Shown one piece after another: positions 1 through 5,347 of a stretch of DNA of 5,440 nt. The notes beneath the pieces are model-generated. The model ran no database searches. It was not told the origin of the DNA and was given only the letters and a program-made list of their open reading frames with translations. Source of the DNA: Bryobacterales bacterium (lineage in GTDB: Bacteria > Acidobacteriota > Terriglobia > Bryobacterales > Bryobacteraceae). How positions within the stretch are numbered: the stretch's first letter is position 1; every line of letters starts with the position of its first letter. A program made the position numbers and the translations under genes. The stretch covers positions 1-5,440 of the forward strand of contig SHUN01000256.1 of the NCBI GenBank assembly GCA_009697495.1, written 5' to 3'.

Positions 1-155
1 AGCATTAGCCCGCCGAAGGCGCCGTGACCTGTGAGGTACGTGACAACGTAGCTGTTGGCGGCGGCCGGGTTTCCGGTGTTGTTGACGCCCCGGATCTTAC
101 CGGCGGTATCGGTGGAGATGATGTTGAGTGCCGGCGCAACCGCCAATAGGGCCGC
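1..155 (-). pseudogene. Fragment of a TIGR03437 (Solibacter-type) C-terminal domain, continuing past the left edge
   Basis: One minus-strand frame (codons at 3-5, 6-8 and so on) reads through this stretch without stops. It contains VAPALNIISTD, then GVNNTGNPAAANSYVV and TYLTGHGAFGG. This is the pattern of the inner part of the TIGR03437 domain, where family members read roughly 'APAlf..d.dG.vns.sNPaa.gs.v.iy.TG.G'. The NHL protein in this window carries the equivalent stretch (GRVNSPQNPVARGAIV, then TIFATGAG). Upstream of about position 155 the frame stays open but becomes Arg-rich and unlike the family. No ATG with a ribosome-binding site is visible. I infer a copy that has lost its N-terminal part, although an unusual start inside the domain cannot be excluded. 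The 3' end lies outside the window. No function beyond a former secreted or surface protein can be inferred. Confidence 0.5.
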
Positions 156-303
156 AAGCGGTATGCCTCCGTTACTTCGTATGGTGTCCTGGGAACACAA
201 CGCGCATCGACGCCGGCGGTTTGTGAACGGCGCTTGCGGGTTTTCATCCAATCGCCACGGAACGCTTGCGGCGATGTAACTTGGCGCGTATAGCCTGATC
301 GAT

Positions 304-591
304 GTGAAAACATTATCTCGCCTACTCTTACTGGCGTTCTCTCCCGCGCTATTCGCCCAAACCGACTCCGGCTCCTTGCGCGTCCTGGTGGAGGATCCCT
401 CGCAAAGCGCCGTTTATGGCGCGAAGGTCAGCCTGCAAAACAGTGGCACCGGAATCCGGATGGAATCGACCTCGGACGACGAAGGTTACGCCGTCTTTAG
501 AACCTCGGCGCCAAATCCTTCCGTAATTTTCGGCGATGCAGTGCGTCCGCGTCCTATAATCGAATGTGTCCCACGCGCGTCAACCGGATGA
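304..591 (+). pseudogene. N-terminal remnant of a TonB-dependent receptor (carboxypeptidase-regulatory-like plug region)
   Basis: The frame starts at GTG 304 and encodes a signal peptide (MKTLSRLLLLAFSPALFAQ). A carboxypeptidase-regulatory-like fold follows: GSLRVLVEDPSQSAVYGAKV, then the Thr/Ser-rich stretch and DDEGYAVFRTSAP. This is the usual start of Oar/TonB-dependent receptors in Acidobacteriota, which normally run to about 1,000 residues or more and form an outer-membrane beta-barrel. Family resemblance stops at about base 510, where the typical 'G.Y.v.v' should follow. The remaining frame to 591 (NPSVIFGDAV...) looks like random read-through and overlaps the toxin start. In-frame stops lie just upstream of 304 and no clear Shine-Dalgarno is seen. 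The body of the receptor is missing. A short C-terminal receptor remnant lies beyond the toxin-antitoxin genes in a different frame. Confidence 0.72.
555..560 (+). promoter_or_regulatory. Candidate -10 box of the toxin-antitoxin operon
   Basis: A perfect TATAAT lies five bases before the GTG start of the toxin, in a stretch with no other gene of its own. No good -35 is present at the expected 16-18 bp spacing. If the box is used, transcription would begin at about 566-568, on or next to the GTG, giving a leaderless or nearly leaderless toxin mRNA. That fits the absence of a Shine-Dalgarno sequence upstream of 566. Confidence 0.35.
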
Positions 592-877
592 CCCGATTGG
601 CTTCCTTCAGATCTGTCTGAAAAGCGATCATGTCCGTTGGACGTACCATGTAACGATGAGGCTTCGACAGCGGTCGCTCGATTCCGGACTGCTTTTGGGT
701 GCGGTCGAATCGTTGGAATTGTTGGAATCGTATCCAGAAGACAAGTACTTGCCGAGCTACCTCGTTCGAGGAGAATCCGGAGCGCTTGTATTCCATGCAT
801 TGGTTGCCACAGACGTTGAAGGTGACAATGTCAGGGTCGTGACGATGTACCTTCCGCGAAAACAGGACCAGTTATGA
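566..877 (+). CDS. DUF4258 (MqsR-like) toxin of a type II toxin-antitoxin module
   Basis: A 103-residue protein with the DUF4258 pattern: a helix leading into WTYHVTMRLRQRS (residues 25-37, with H28, R32, R34 and R36), then ESYPEDKYLPSYLV (54-67), FHALVATD (76-83) and NVRVVTMYLP (88-97). DUF4258 proteins are small, basic, RelE/MqsR-like putative RNases. They are commonly encoded next to YgiT-type zinc-finger antitoxins, as here. The start is taken as GTG 566 because an in-frame stop (TAA 557-559) lies just upstream and the N-terminal helix (IGFLQICLKS, 11-20) belongs to the family. The next in-frame ATG, at 655, would cut into the domain. The stop overlaps the antitoxin start by four bases (ATGA), which suggests translational coupling with the toxin gene first, the same order as mqsR-mqsA. 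GC is lower than around it: 31/60 in 721-780 by hand count. RNase activity is inferred from the family, not shown. Confidence 0.75.
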   Translation: MSHARQPDDPIGFLQICLKSDHVRWTYHVTMRLRQRSLDSGLLLGAVESLELLESYPEDKYLPSYLVRGESGALVFHALVATDVEGDNVRVVTMYLPRKQDQL

Positions 878-1095
878 AATGCAGAGTATGCGGCGGATTG
901 TTGACGAAGCAGATCACCGATTTACCGTTCAAGACGGATGTGAGCTCGATTGTGATCATAAAGGCACTGCCCGTTCTTCAGTGCGGGCAGTGTGGCGAGA
1001 CGGAATTGGACTCGACCACTATGAAAAGGGTGGACGAGCTGTTGGCGGTAGTGGATGGGGCGACGGAGTTGGGGGTAATTCGCTACGCGGCTTGA
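874..1095 (+). CDS. YgiT-type zinc-finger antitoxin (MqsA N-terminal domain only)
   Basis: A 73-residue protein with two CxxC pairs, C3-C6 and C37-C40 (MKCRVCGG at the start, then LPVLQCGQCGE). Between them lie a TDLPFK motif (15-20) and a VIIK strand (27-30). This is the signature of the YgiT-type zinc-finger family, which corresponds to the zinc-binding, toxin-binding N-terminal half of MqsA. The C-terminal XRE-type helix-turn-helix of full-length MqsA (about 130 residues) is absent. Such short forms are usual beside DUF4258 toxins. After C40 there is only a helix (TMKRVDELLAVV, 49-60) and a short tail. The start codon overlaps the toxin stop, so the pair is one operon. The likely role is to bind and neutralise the upstream toxin. 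With no visible DNA-binding domain, classical autorepression by the antitoxin alone is doubtful. A ribosome-binding site would have to lie within the toxin's last codons (AACAGGACC, 861-869). Confidence 0.85.
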   Translation: MKCRVCGGLLTKQITDLPFKTDVSSIVIIKALPVLQCGQCGETELDSTTMKRVDELLAVVDGATELGVIRYAA

Positions 1096-1099
1096 CGGG

Positions 1100-1256
1100 A
1101 CGAAAGCCAGCTATACAGCCGCGAACGGGCTGGCCGGTAACGGGACCAATTTCAAGTTGGGTAAAACGTTCCGGATTGTGAACTTCAACAACCCCTCCAC
1201 GACTTATGGCGCGACGAACTTTGGCGTGATCACCAGCGCGCAGGATCTGCGGGTGA
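1100..1256 (+). pseudogene. C-terminal remnant of a TonB-dependent receptor
   Basis: Reading codons from 1100, the frame gives NFKLGKTFRI, then VNFNNPSTTYGATNFGVITS and AQDLRV. The segment NFNNPSTTYGATNFGVITS with SAQD after it is the stereotyped C-terminal end of Acidobacteriota TonB-dependent receptors, which normally continue to a terminal beta strand such as 'RvmQfaLKl.F' and a stop. Here the match ends at DLRV (about 1256) and the terminal strand is lost. FRI joined directly to VNFNNPS also suggests a small in-frame deletion of the 'FRaEaFNafNht' portion. The frame differs from that of the N-terminal remnant starting at 304. It begins immediately after the antitoxin stop and carries no start codon in context. 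Confidence 0.6.
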
Positions 1257-1274
1257 GTTGCCGAGCCGCGACCG

Positions 1275-1511
1275 TCAGGGAGCCGGTGCGCAATTACTTG
1301 TGCCGCTGTGTTGAATCCCTTTCCACCTCCCCTCCAGCACCGCGTGACTGTCGATAGCGTGGCCCTTGTCGAACGGTTGACCGGAGTAATCCACAGCGTT
1401 CGAAACTTGGGCGATAATGCCGGCGGCGGTACCGCGGGCGGCGGCGACTGCGAATAGCGATGCGGCCTGCCTTTCGACAGCGGCTACTGCGGCGCCGGCA
1501 TACGCCGCCAG
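1275..1511 (-). pseudogene. Degraded C-terminal fragment resembling a nucleoside phosphorylase (PNP/UDP family)
   Basis: On the minus strand, bases about 1499 down to 1320 encode VERQAASLFAVAAARG, then GIIAQVSNAVD and FDKGHAIDSHAVLEG. This resembles the end of nucleoside phosphorylase-like proteins, where the ribose-binding motif reads 'vEMEAAaLfafA.arG', followed by 'thvtN....dFeKG.a..s..aL'. In this copy the Met-Glu pair of the motif is replaced by Arg-Gln. The N-terminal three quarters are missing, and the end (to a stop at 1275-1277) runs into unrelated sequence. No start codon suits it. It is therefore at most a non-functional relic. The resemblance is from memory of the family and is moderate. 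It lies just downstream of the NHL gene on the same strand, overlapping nothing intact. Confidence 0.42.
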
Positions 1512-1522
1512 TTGCGCGCGCG

Positions 1523-4111
1523 TCACTGTAAATAGACGAAGAGGCCGGGCGGGGCGCTGTTGGCGCCGATACGGAAATGGATGGCCTGGCTGCCGGGCGG
1601 AAAGAAGCCGGTGGGCAGGCGCAGATTGACTTGAAGGAGGCCGGGAAGGCCGGGAGCCGGGCCTGCCCAAACGATTTGAGCGGGCATCAAGCCGACGCGA
1701 ACATCGATGGATGAGGGGGGGAGAATTCCGGCACCGGTGGCGAAAATAGTGACGATGGCGCCGCGGGCGACCGGGTTTTGGGGGCTGTTGACGCGGCCGT
1801 CTTCCAGTAGGATTTGCGAGAAGACGCCGGGGGCGGCCTCGGCGACGGCGACAGCCGCCTGCGCACGCCGGACCCCGCGATGATAGATTTCGATGCGAGC
1901 CTCGCGGCGGCCGGCGACCGAGGAGGGGATTTGCAGGTTGATCTGCTGGGCGGAGACGTAGAGGAGCGGGGCGGCTTCGCCATCGACATAGACATCGACC
2001 TCGGCGAGCAAGCGTGGCCAGGGCGCGGCGGCGGCGGCCGGCTCCGTTGGCCCGAAGGTTTCGCCGCGAATGCTGGCGAGCATTCCCGGCGCCACCGGGC
2101 CTTCGAAATTGGAGGCCGAGTTGTAAACGCGCGCGCCATCCTGCAGCACTGAGATGAGAAGGGCTTCGGGACGGAGTTGGCGCACGCGGGCGTTGCCCAT
2201 GTCGGCGATGACGAGATTCCCCAAGGTATCGAAAACGAGGGCGGCGGGGGATTGGAACTGCGCGCCCGCGGCAAGTCCGCCGTCGCCGCTGAAGCCTGGG
2301 GAATCGGCCCCGGCAATTTTGATGACGCCGGCATCGGTGATCTGGCAGATGCGGTTCTTGCCGGTGTCGGCGACGTAGATGCTGCCATCGGGGGCCACAG
2401 TGACGCCCCTGGGCGAAGCGAAGACGGGTTCGCCGACGGTGGTGAGAAGGCCTGTGAGATCGACGCGGCGGATACGGTTGTTGGCGGTGTCGGCGATATA
2501 GAGATTTCCGGCGAGGTCGAAGGCGAGTCCTCGCGGTTCGTTGAGTTGGGCGAAAACGGCGGCGGAACCTTCATACGCCAGGCCGGGGGCGCCGCTACCG
2601 GCATAAGTAGTAAGGATGCCGCCCCGATTGATGCGGCGGACGCGGTGATTGGCGGAGTCGGCGATGAAAATATCGCTGTTTGGATCGACGGCGACGGCGG
2701 AGGGCGAGTTCAGCTGGGCGGCGGAGGCGGGGCCGCCATCGCCGCGGAAGCCAGGGAAGCCATTGCCGGCGGCGGAGGAGATCAATCCGTTGGGAGAGAT
2801 TTTCCGGAGGGCGTGGTTGCCGGAATCGGCAACGTAGAGGAAGCCGTTCGAGTCGAATGCGAGCCCGCGAGGGTTGTTGAGCGCGGCCTTGACGGCCGGG
2901 CCGCCGTCACCGGAATAGGCGGGTTTGCCGGTACCGGCGATGGTGGTGATGAGGCCGGCGGGGGTCACGCGGCGAATACAGTGGGCGCGCTCGTCGGCGA
3001 TGTATAAATTGCCTTCGCGGTCGTAGGCGAGGGCGGCCGGGGCGAGCAGGCGCGCGGTATCGGCGGGGCCGCCATCCCCGCTGACTTCGCCGATTCCGGT
3101 GGCGGAGCCAGCGGCGAGAGTGAGCCTGTTGGAGGGATCGACGCGGTAAATGGAGGCGTTCCAGGCGTAGTAGGCGCCGCCGCGGGGATCGGCGGCAACG
3201 GTGCGTCCGGAGACAGGCAGGGCGATGACGTCGCCTTGTGGAGTGCGCTTCAACGCGCCGGTGGCGCGGGCGTCGGCGATATAAAGATTGCCGACGTTAT
3301 CGAAGGCGACGCCGGTGGGAGAATAAAGCGGGTAGTTGCGGAGAGCGTCGGCGAGGTAGGCGGTGACGGTTCCGCGGGCGACGCGGCGCAGGCGCTGTGA
3401 GCCGCTTTCGACGATGATGACGCCGCCGAGCGGCTCAAACGCGAGCCCGGATGGATTGCGGAGGGCCGAGCGAATCGCCGGGACGTTATCGGCGCCGTAG
3501 CCGGGATTTCCGGTGCCGGCGAAAGTCGCCAGCGTGCCTCGGAAATCGACGTAGTAAACGCGGTGGGCGTCGAAGTCGGAGAAGTAAAAGCCGCCGTTGG
3601 TGTCGGCGAGGACGTTGCGGGGTGTCTTGAATTGCAGCGAGGCGGCGGGGCTGCCATCGCCGGAATCGCCGGCGGGGATGCTACCTACGCCGGCGACGGT
3701 TCGAATGCGGCCGTCGGGGGTGATCAAACGGATGCGGGCGTTGCCAAGATCGGCGACGTAGAGATTACCTTGGCGGTCAATGGAGAGGCCGTAGGGGCTG
3801 TTGAGGCGGGCGTTTTTGGCGGGGCCGTCATCGCCGGAAACGCCGGGGGAGCCATCGCCGGCGATGGTGCGAATCACGCCGTCGACGGAGACGGAGCGGA
3901 TGCGGTGGTCGGCTGCGTCGGCAATATAGATCGTCCCGCCAGCGTCGACGGCGATCCCCTCGGCTTGTTGCAGGATGGCCCTGGAGGCCTGCCCGCCATC
4001 ACCGGCGTTGTTGGAGCCGGCCAGAGTTTGCACACGGAATACCGGCTGGGCAAGGGCAGGGATAATAGCCCCGCTGAGAACGCATAATATTCCTGAGAGA
4101 GCGCGAAGCAT
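1523..4111 (-). CDS. Secreted NHL-repeat beta-propeller protein with TIGR03437 C-terminal domain
   Basis: An 862-residue secreted protein of unknown binding target. Residues 1-22 are a signal peptide ending ALAQ. Residues 27-650 hold about twelve NHL units with a period near 57 residues. Each contains a 'P.gla.d..GnlYiAD..NhRIR' core (near 61, 118, 175, 231, 276, 369, 425, 481, 537, 578 and 633), often followed by 'i.T.AG.G.pg.sGDGGpA..A.L'. The unit near 313 (AYYAWNASIYR) is degenerate. Twelve units would fit two six-bladed propellers. Residues about 655-862 are a TIGR03437 domain (SASNFEGPVAPGMLASIRG, then YVSAQQINLQIPS and NSPQNP). Start: I choose ATG 4111, which gives the better signal peptide and has GGGGGA ten bases upstream. 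The alternative GTG 4129 would add MGELSR and overlaps that site. NHL propellers usually bind proteins or ligands; no catalytic residues can be named. It is divergent from the metalloprotease gene. Confidence 0.9.
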   Translation of the reverse strand: MLRALSGILCVLSGAIIPALAQPVFRVQTLAGSNNAGDGGQASRAILQQAEGIAVDAGGTIYIADAADHRIRSVSVDGVIRTIAGDGSPGVSGDDGPAKNARLNSPYGLSIDRQGNLYVADLGNARIRLITPDGRIRTVAGVGSIPAGDSGDGSPAASLQFKTPRNVLADTNGGFYFSDFDAHRVYYVDFRGTLATFAGTGNPGYGADNVPAIRSALRNPSGLAFEPLGGVIIVESGSQRLRRVARGTVTAYLADALRNYPLYSPTGVAFDNVGNLYIADARATGALKRTPQGDVIALPVSGRTVAADPRGGAYYAWNASIYRVDPSNRLTLAAGSATGIGEVSGDGGPADTARLLAPAALAYDREGNLYIADERAHCIRRVTPAGLITTIAGTGKPAYSGDGGPAVKAALNNPRGLAFDSNGFLYVADSGNHALRKISPNGLISSAAGNGFPGFRGDGGPASAAQLNSPSAVAVDPNSDIFIADSANHRVRRINRGGILTTYAGSGAPGLAYEGSAAVFAQLNEPRGLAFDLAGNLYIADTANNRIRRVDLTGLLTTVGEPVFASPRGVTVAPDGSIYVADTGKNRICQITDAGVIKIAGADSPGFSGDGGLAAGAQFQSPAALVFDTLGNLVIADMGNARVRQLRPEALLISVLQDGARVYNSASNFEGPVAPGMLASIRGETFGPTEPAAAAAPWPRLLAEVDVYVDGEAAPLLYVSAQQINLQIPSSVAGRREARIEIYHRGVRRAQAAVAVAEAAPGVFSQILLEDGRVNSPQNPVARGAIVTIFATGAGILPPSSIDVRVGLMPAQIVWAGPAPGLPGLLQVNLRLPTGFFPPGSQAIHFRIGANSAPPGLFVYLQ

Positions 4112-4121
4112 ACGAGATAAT

Positions 4122-4127
4122 TCCCCC
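4122..4127 (-). promoter_or_regulatory. Shine-Dalgarno site deciding the NHL gene start
   Basis: On the minus strand GGGGGA lies ten bases before ATG 4111. It overlaps the alternative GTG (4127-4129) and so favours ATG as the true start. It also overlaps the left arm of the palindrome at 4125-4141, so a hairpin or a bound protein there could affect translation of the NHL gene. Confidence 0.4.
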
Positions 4128-4141
4128 ACTTAGTAAGTGGG
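4125..4141. repeat. Perfect 17-bp palindrome in the divergent promoter gap
   Basis: CCCACTTA-G-TAAGTGGG is a perfect inverted repeat with 8-bp arms and a one-base centre. It lies in the 63-bp gap between the divergently transcribed NHL gene (start 4111) and metalloprotease gene (start 4175). Its position and symmetry suit an operator for a dimeric regulator. As RNA it could also form a 6-bp hairpin with a TAGTA loop. No regulator gene is visible in the window. Confidence 0.45.
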
Positions 4142-4161
4142 ATCTCGGTAGGATTTTTCTC

Positions 4162-4167
4162 AAAGGA
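4162..4167 (+). promoter_or_regulatory. Ribosome-binding site of the metalloprotease gene
   Basis: AAAGGA lies seven bases before ATG 4175. This is good Shine-Dalgarno spacing and supports that ATG over the one at 4184 (residue 4). Confidence 0.6.
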
Positions 4168-4174
4168 ACTCGAT

Positions 4175-5347
4175 ATGGCTCCTATGGGAAGATTTGGAGC
4201 TGCGTTCCGTCTGACGCTTGCCGTTGGGATATTGGGGAACTCGATGGGGCTTTGGGCCGAAGTGCAGATGAAGACACGGGAGGGCCAAACGGGGCTCGCA
4301 AACCGGATGAGCCGGGCGAAAAGCCGAGTCGAGACGCGATCCCACTTGATCCTGGACTTTCCGGAGGCCCCAACGCCGGCGACGGCGCGCCTGTTAGCGG
4401 CGCGGGGGATGCGCGTGGTGGCGTATTTGCCGCTGACCGGGGTGATTGTGGGCGTGGAGGGTGCGGCGGATTTGCGAGGGCTCAATCTGGCTGGATTTGA
4501 TGCTCTGCAGCCGGAAGACAAGTTGAGCCAGGAACTGACGCGGGCCGCGGGTGATGATGGGCGGCGGGCGAGGGTGGATCGGTTGGCATACTTTGTAGTG
4601 GAATTTCACGGGGACGTGCCGTGGGAAGAGCGCCGGGCGCTGGTGAGTGAATCCGGCGTGGAGATTCGCGATCACAAAGATCTGGTGGGCGATCACATGC
4701 TGGTGCGGGGCACGCTGGCGAAGGTGCGGACTTTGGCGGAGTGGGACGAAGTGGCCTATATCTTTCCGGCGAGCGGCGAACTGGTGACGGGGCTGCCATT
4801 GGTTGGGTGTGTGGGCGGGGCGACCGAAGCCGGGCAAGTGGGGCAATTGACGCAGCGAATCGGGGAGGGCTGGGACGGAGTTGGCCTGAACCGGGCCAAT
4901 CTCACCTATTCCTTCCAGGGCGGGGTGCCGCAGCGGCTGGCGGAGGCGCAAGTGCAGGATGAGATTCAACGGGCGATGGCTGCTTGGTCCGGCGTAGTGC
5001 AAGTTGCTTTTCAGCGGACGAACAACACGGCGGCGGCGAAGAATATCAACATCCTGTTTGGTTCACGCGACCACGGGGATCCGTACCCATTCGACGGGGC
5101 GGGAAAGGTCTTGGCGCACACGTTTTATCCCGCGCCGCCGAATCCGGAGCCGATCGCCGGCGATCTGCATTTTGATAACGACGAAAACTGGAACCTTGGC
5201 ACGGATATCGATATTTTCAGCGTCGCGCTGCATGAGATAGGCCATGCGCTGGGGCTGGGTCATTCCGATGTTCCGAATGCGGTGATGTATCGTAAGCGTT
5301 CGGCCAACCCCATGGTTTTCAAACGAGCGGGAGGGTGTTTGACTTGA
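4175..5347 (+). pseudogene. Secreted matrixin-type zinc metalloprotease (peptidase M10A), 3' end replaced by an insertion sequence
   Basis: The frame codes for 390 residues. Residues 1-28 are a signal peptide (cleavage after LWA). Residues about 56-118 and 138-200 are two similar prodomain-like repeats. Residues about 228-372 are an M10A catalytic domain. The catalytic zinc motif is HEIGHALGLGH (H353, E354, H357, H363), followed by the Met-turn VMY (M371). The structural zinc/calcium site is recognisable: HGDPYPFDG (H300, D302), LAHTF (H315) and LHFDND (H332). M10A enzymes cleave extracellular proteins. Family members normally continue after the Met-turn with a short helix of the type 'D.aGi..lYG', and often with further domains. 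Here the match stops at Y372 and the last 18 residues come from the insertion sequence whose end is at 5292. All zinc ligands remain, but the last helix is gone, so activity is uncertain. The only cysteine before the break is C212, between prodomain and catalytic domain. A ribosome-binding site precedes ATG 4175. Confidence 0.85.

Noticed and set aside
156..303. Stretch between the TIGR03437 fragment and the receptor remnant.
   Set aside because: I see no gene, RNA, promoter or repeat that can be supported here. The open minus-strand frame in it is Arg-rich and matches no family.
5..313. Minus-strand frame of 102 codons with an ATG.
   Set aside because: Its Arg/Thr/Pro-rich sequence matches nothing. 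Another frame on the same strand carries the TIGR03437 pattern.
714..733. Short tandem repeat of TTGGAATYG.
   Set aside because: Only two to three imperfect copies, explained by the helix sequence ESLELLES in the toxin.
879..1181. Plus-strand open frame overlapping the antitoxin gene.
   Set aside because: Out-of-frame reading. The antitoxin frame has two CxxC pairs and the family motifs, and this one has none.
1687..2604. Minus-strand open frame of 305 codons, Pro/Ser/Ala-rich.
   Set aside because: It is an out-of-frame reading of the NHL gene; the overlapping frame has the signal peptide, NHL repeats and TIGR03437 domain.
2177..3007. Long open frame on the plus strand, 276 codons, rich in Gly, Ala and Asp.
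   Set aside because: It is antisense to the NHL gene. Its repetitive GDGG/VGDV composition mirrors the NHL repeats, and no domain or ribosome-binding site is seen.
3563..4087. Plus-strand open frame of 174 codons.
   Set aside because: Antisense shadow of the first NHL units with the same Gly/Ala/Val bias and no recognisable domain.
1523..4111. Regularly spaced repeats that could suggest a CRISPR array or DNA satellite.
   Set aside because: The ~171-bp period matches the NHL protein repeat, the frame is open throughout, and the DNA copies are diverged.
4127..4129. GTG as start of the NHL protein.
   Set aside because: It overlaps the likely Shine-Dalgarno and palindrome and adds six residues in front of a normal signal peptide. 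ATG 4111 is better placed.
4394..5002. Minus-strand open frame of 202 codons under the protease gene.
   Set aside because: His/Pro/Arg-rich antisense shadow of a well-supported M10A coding frame.
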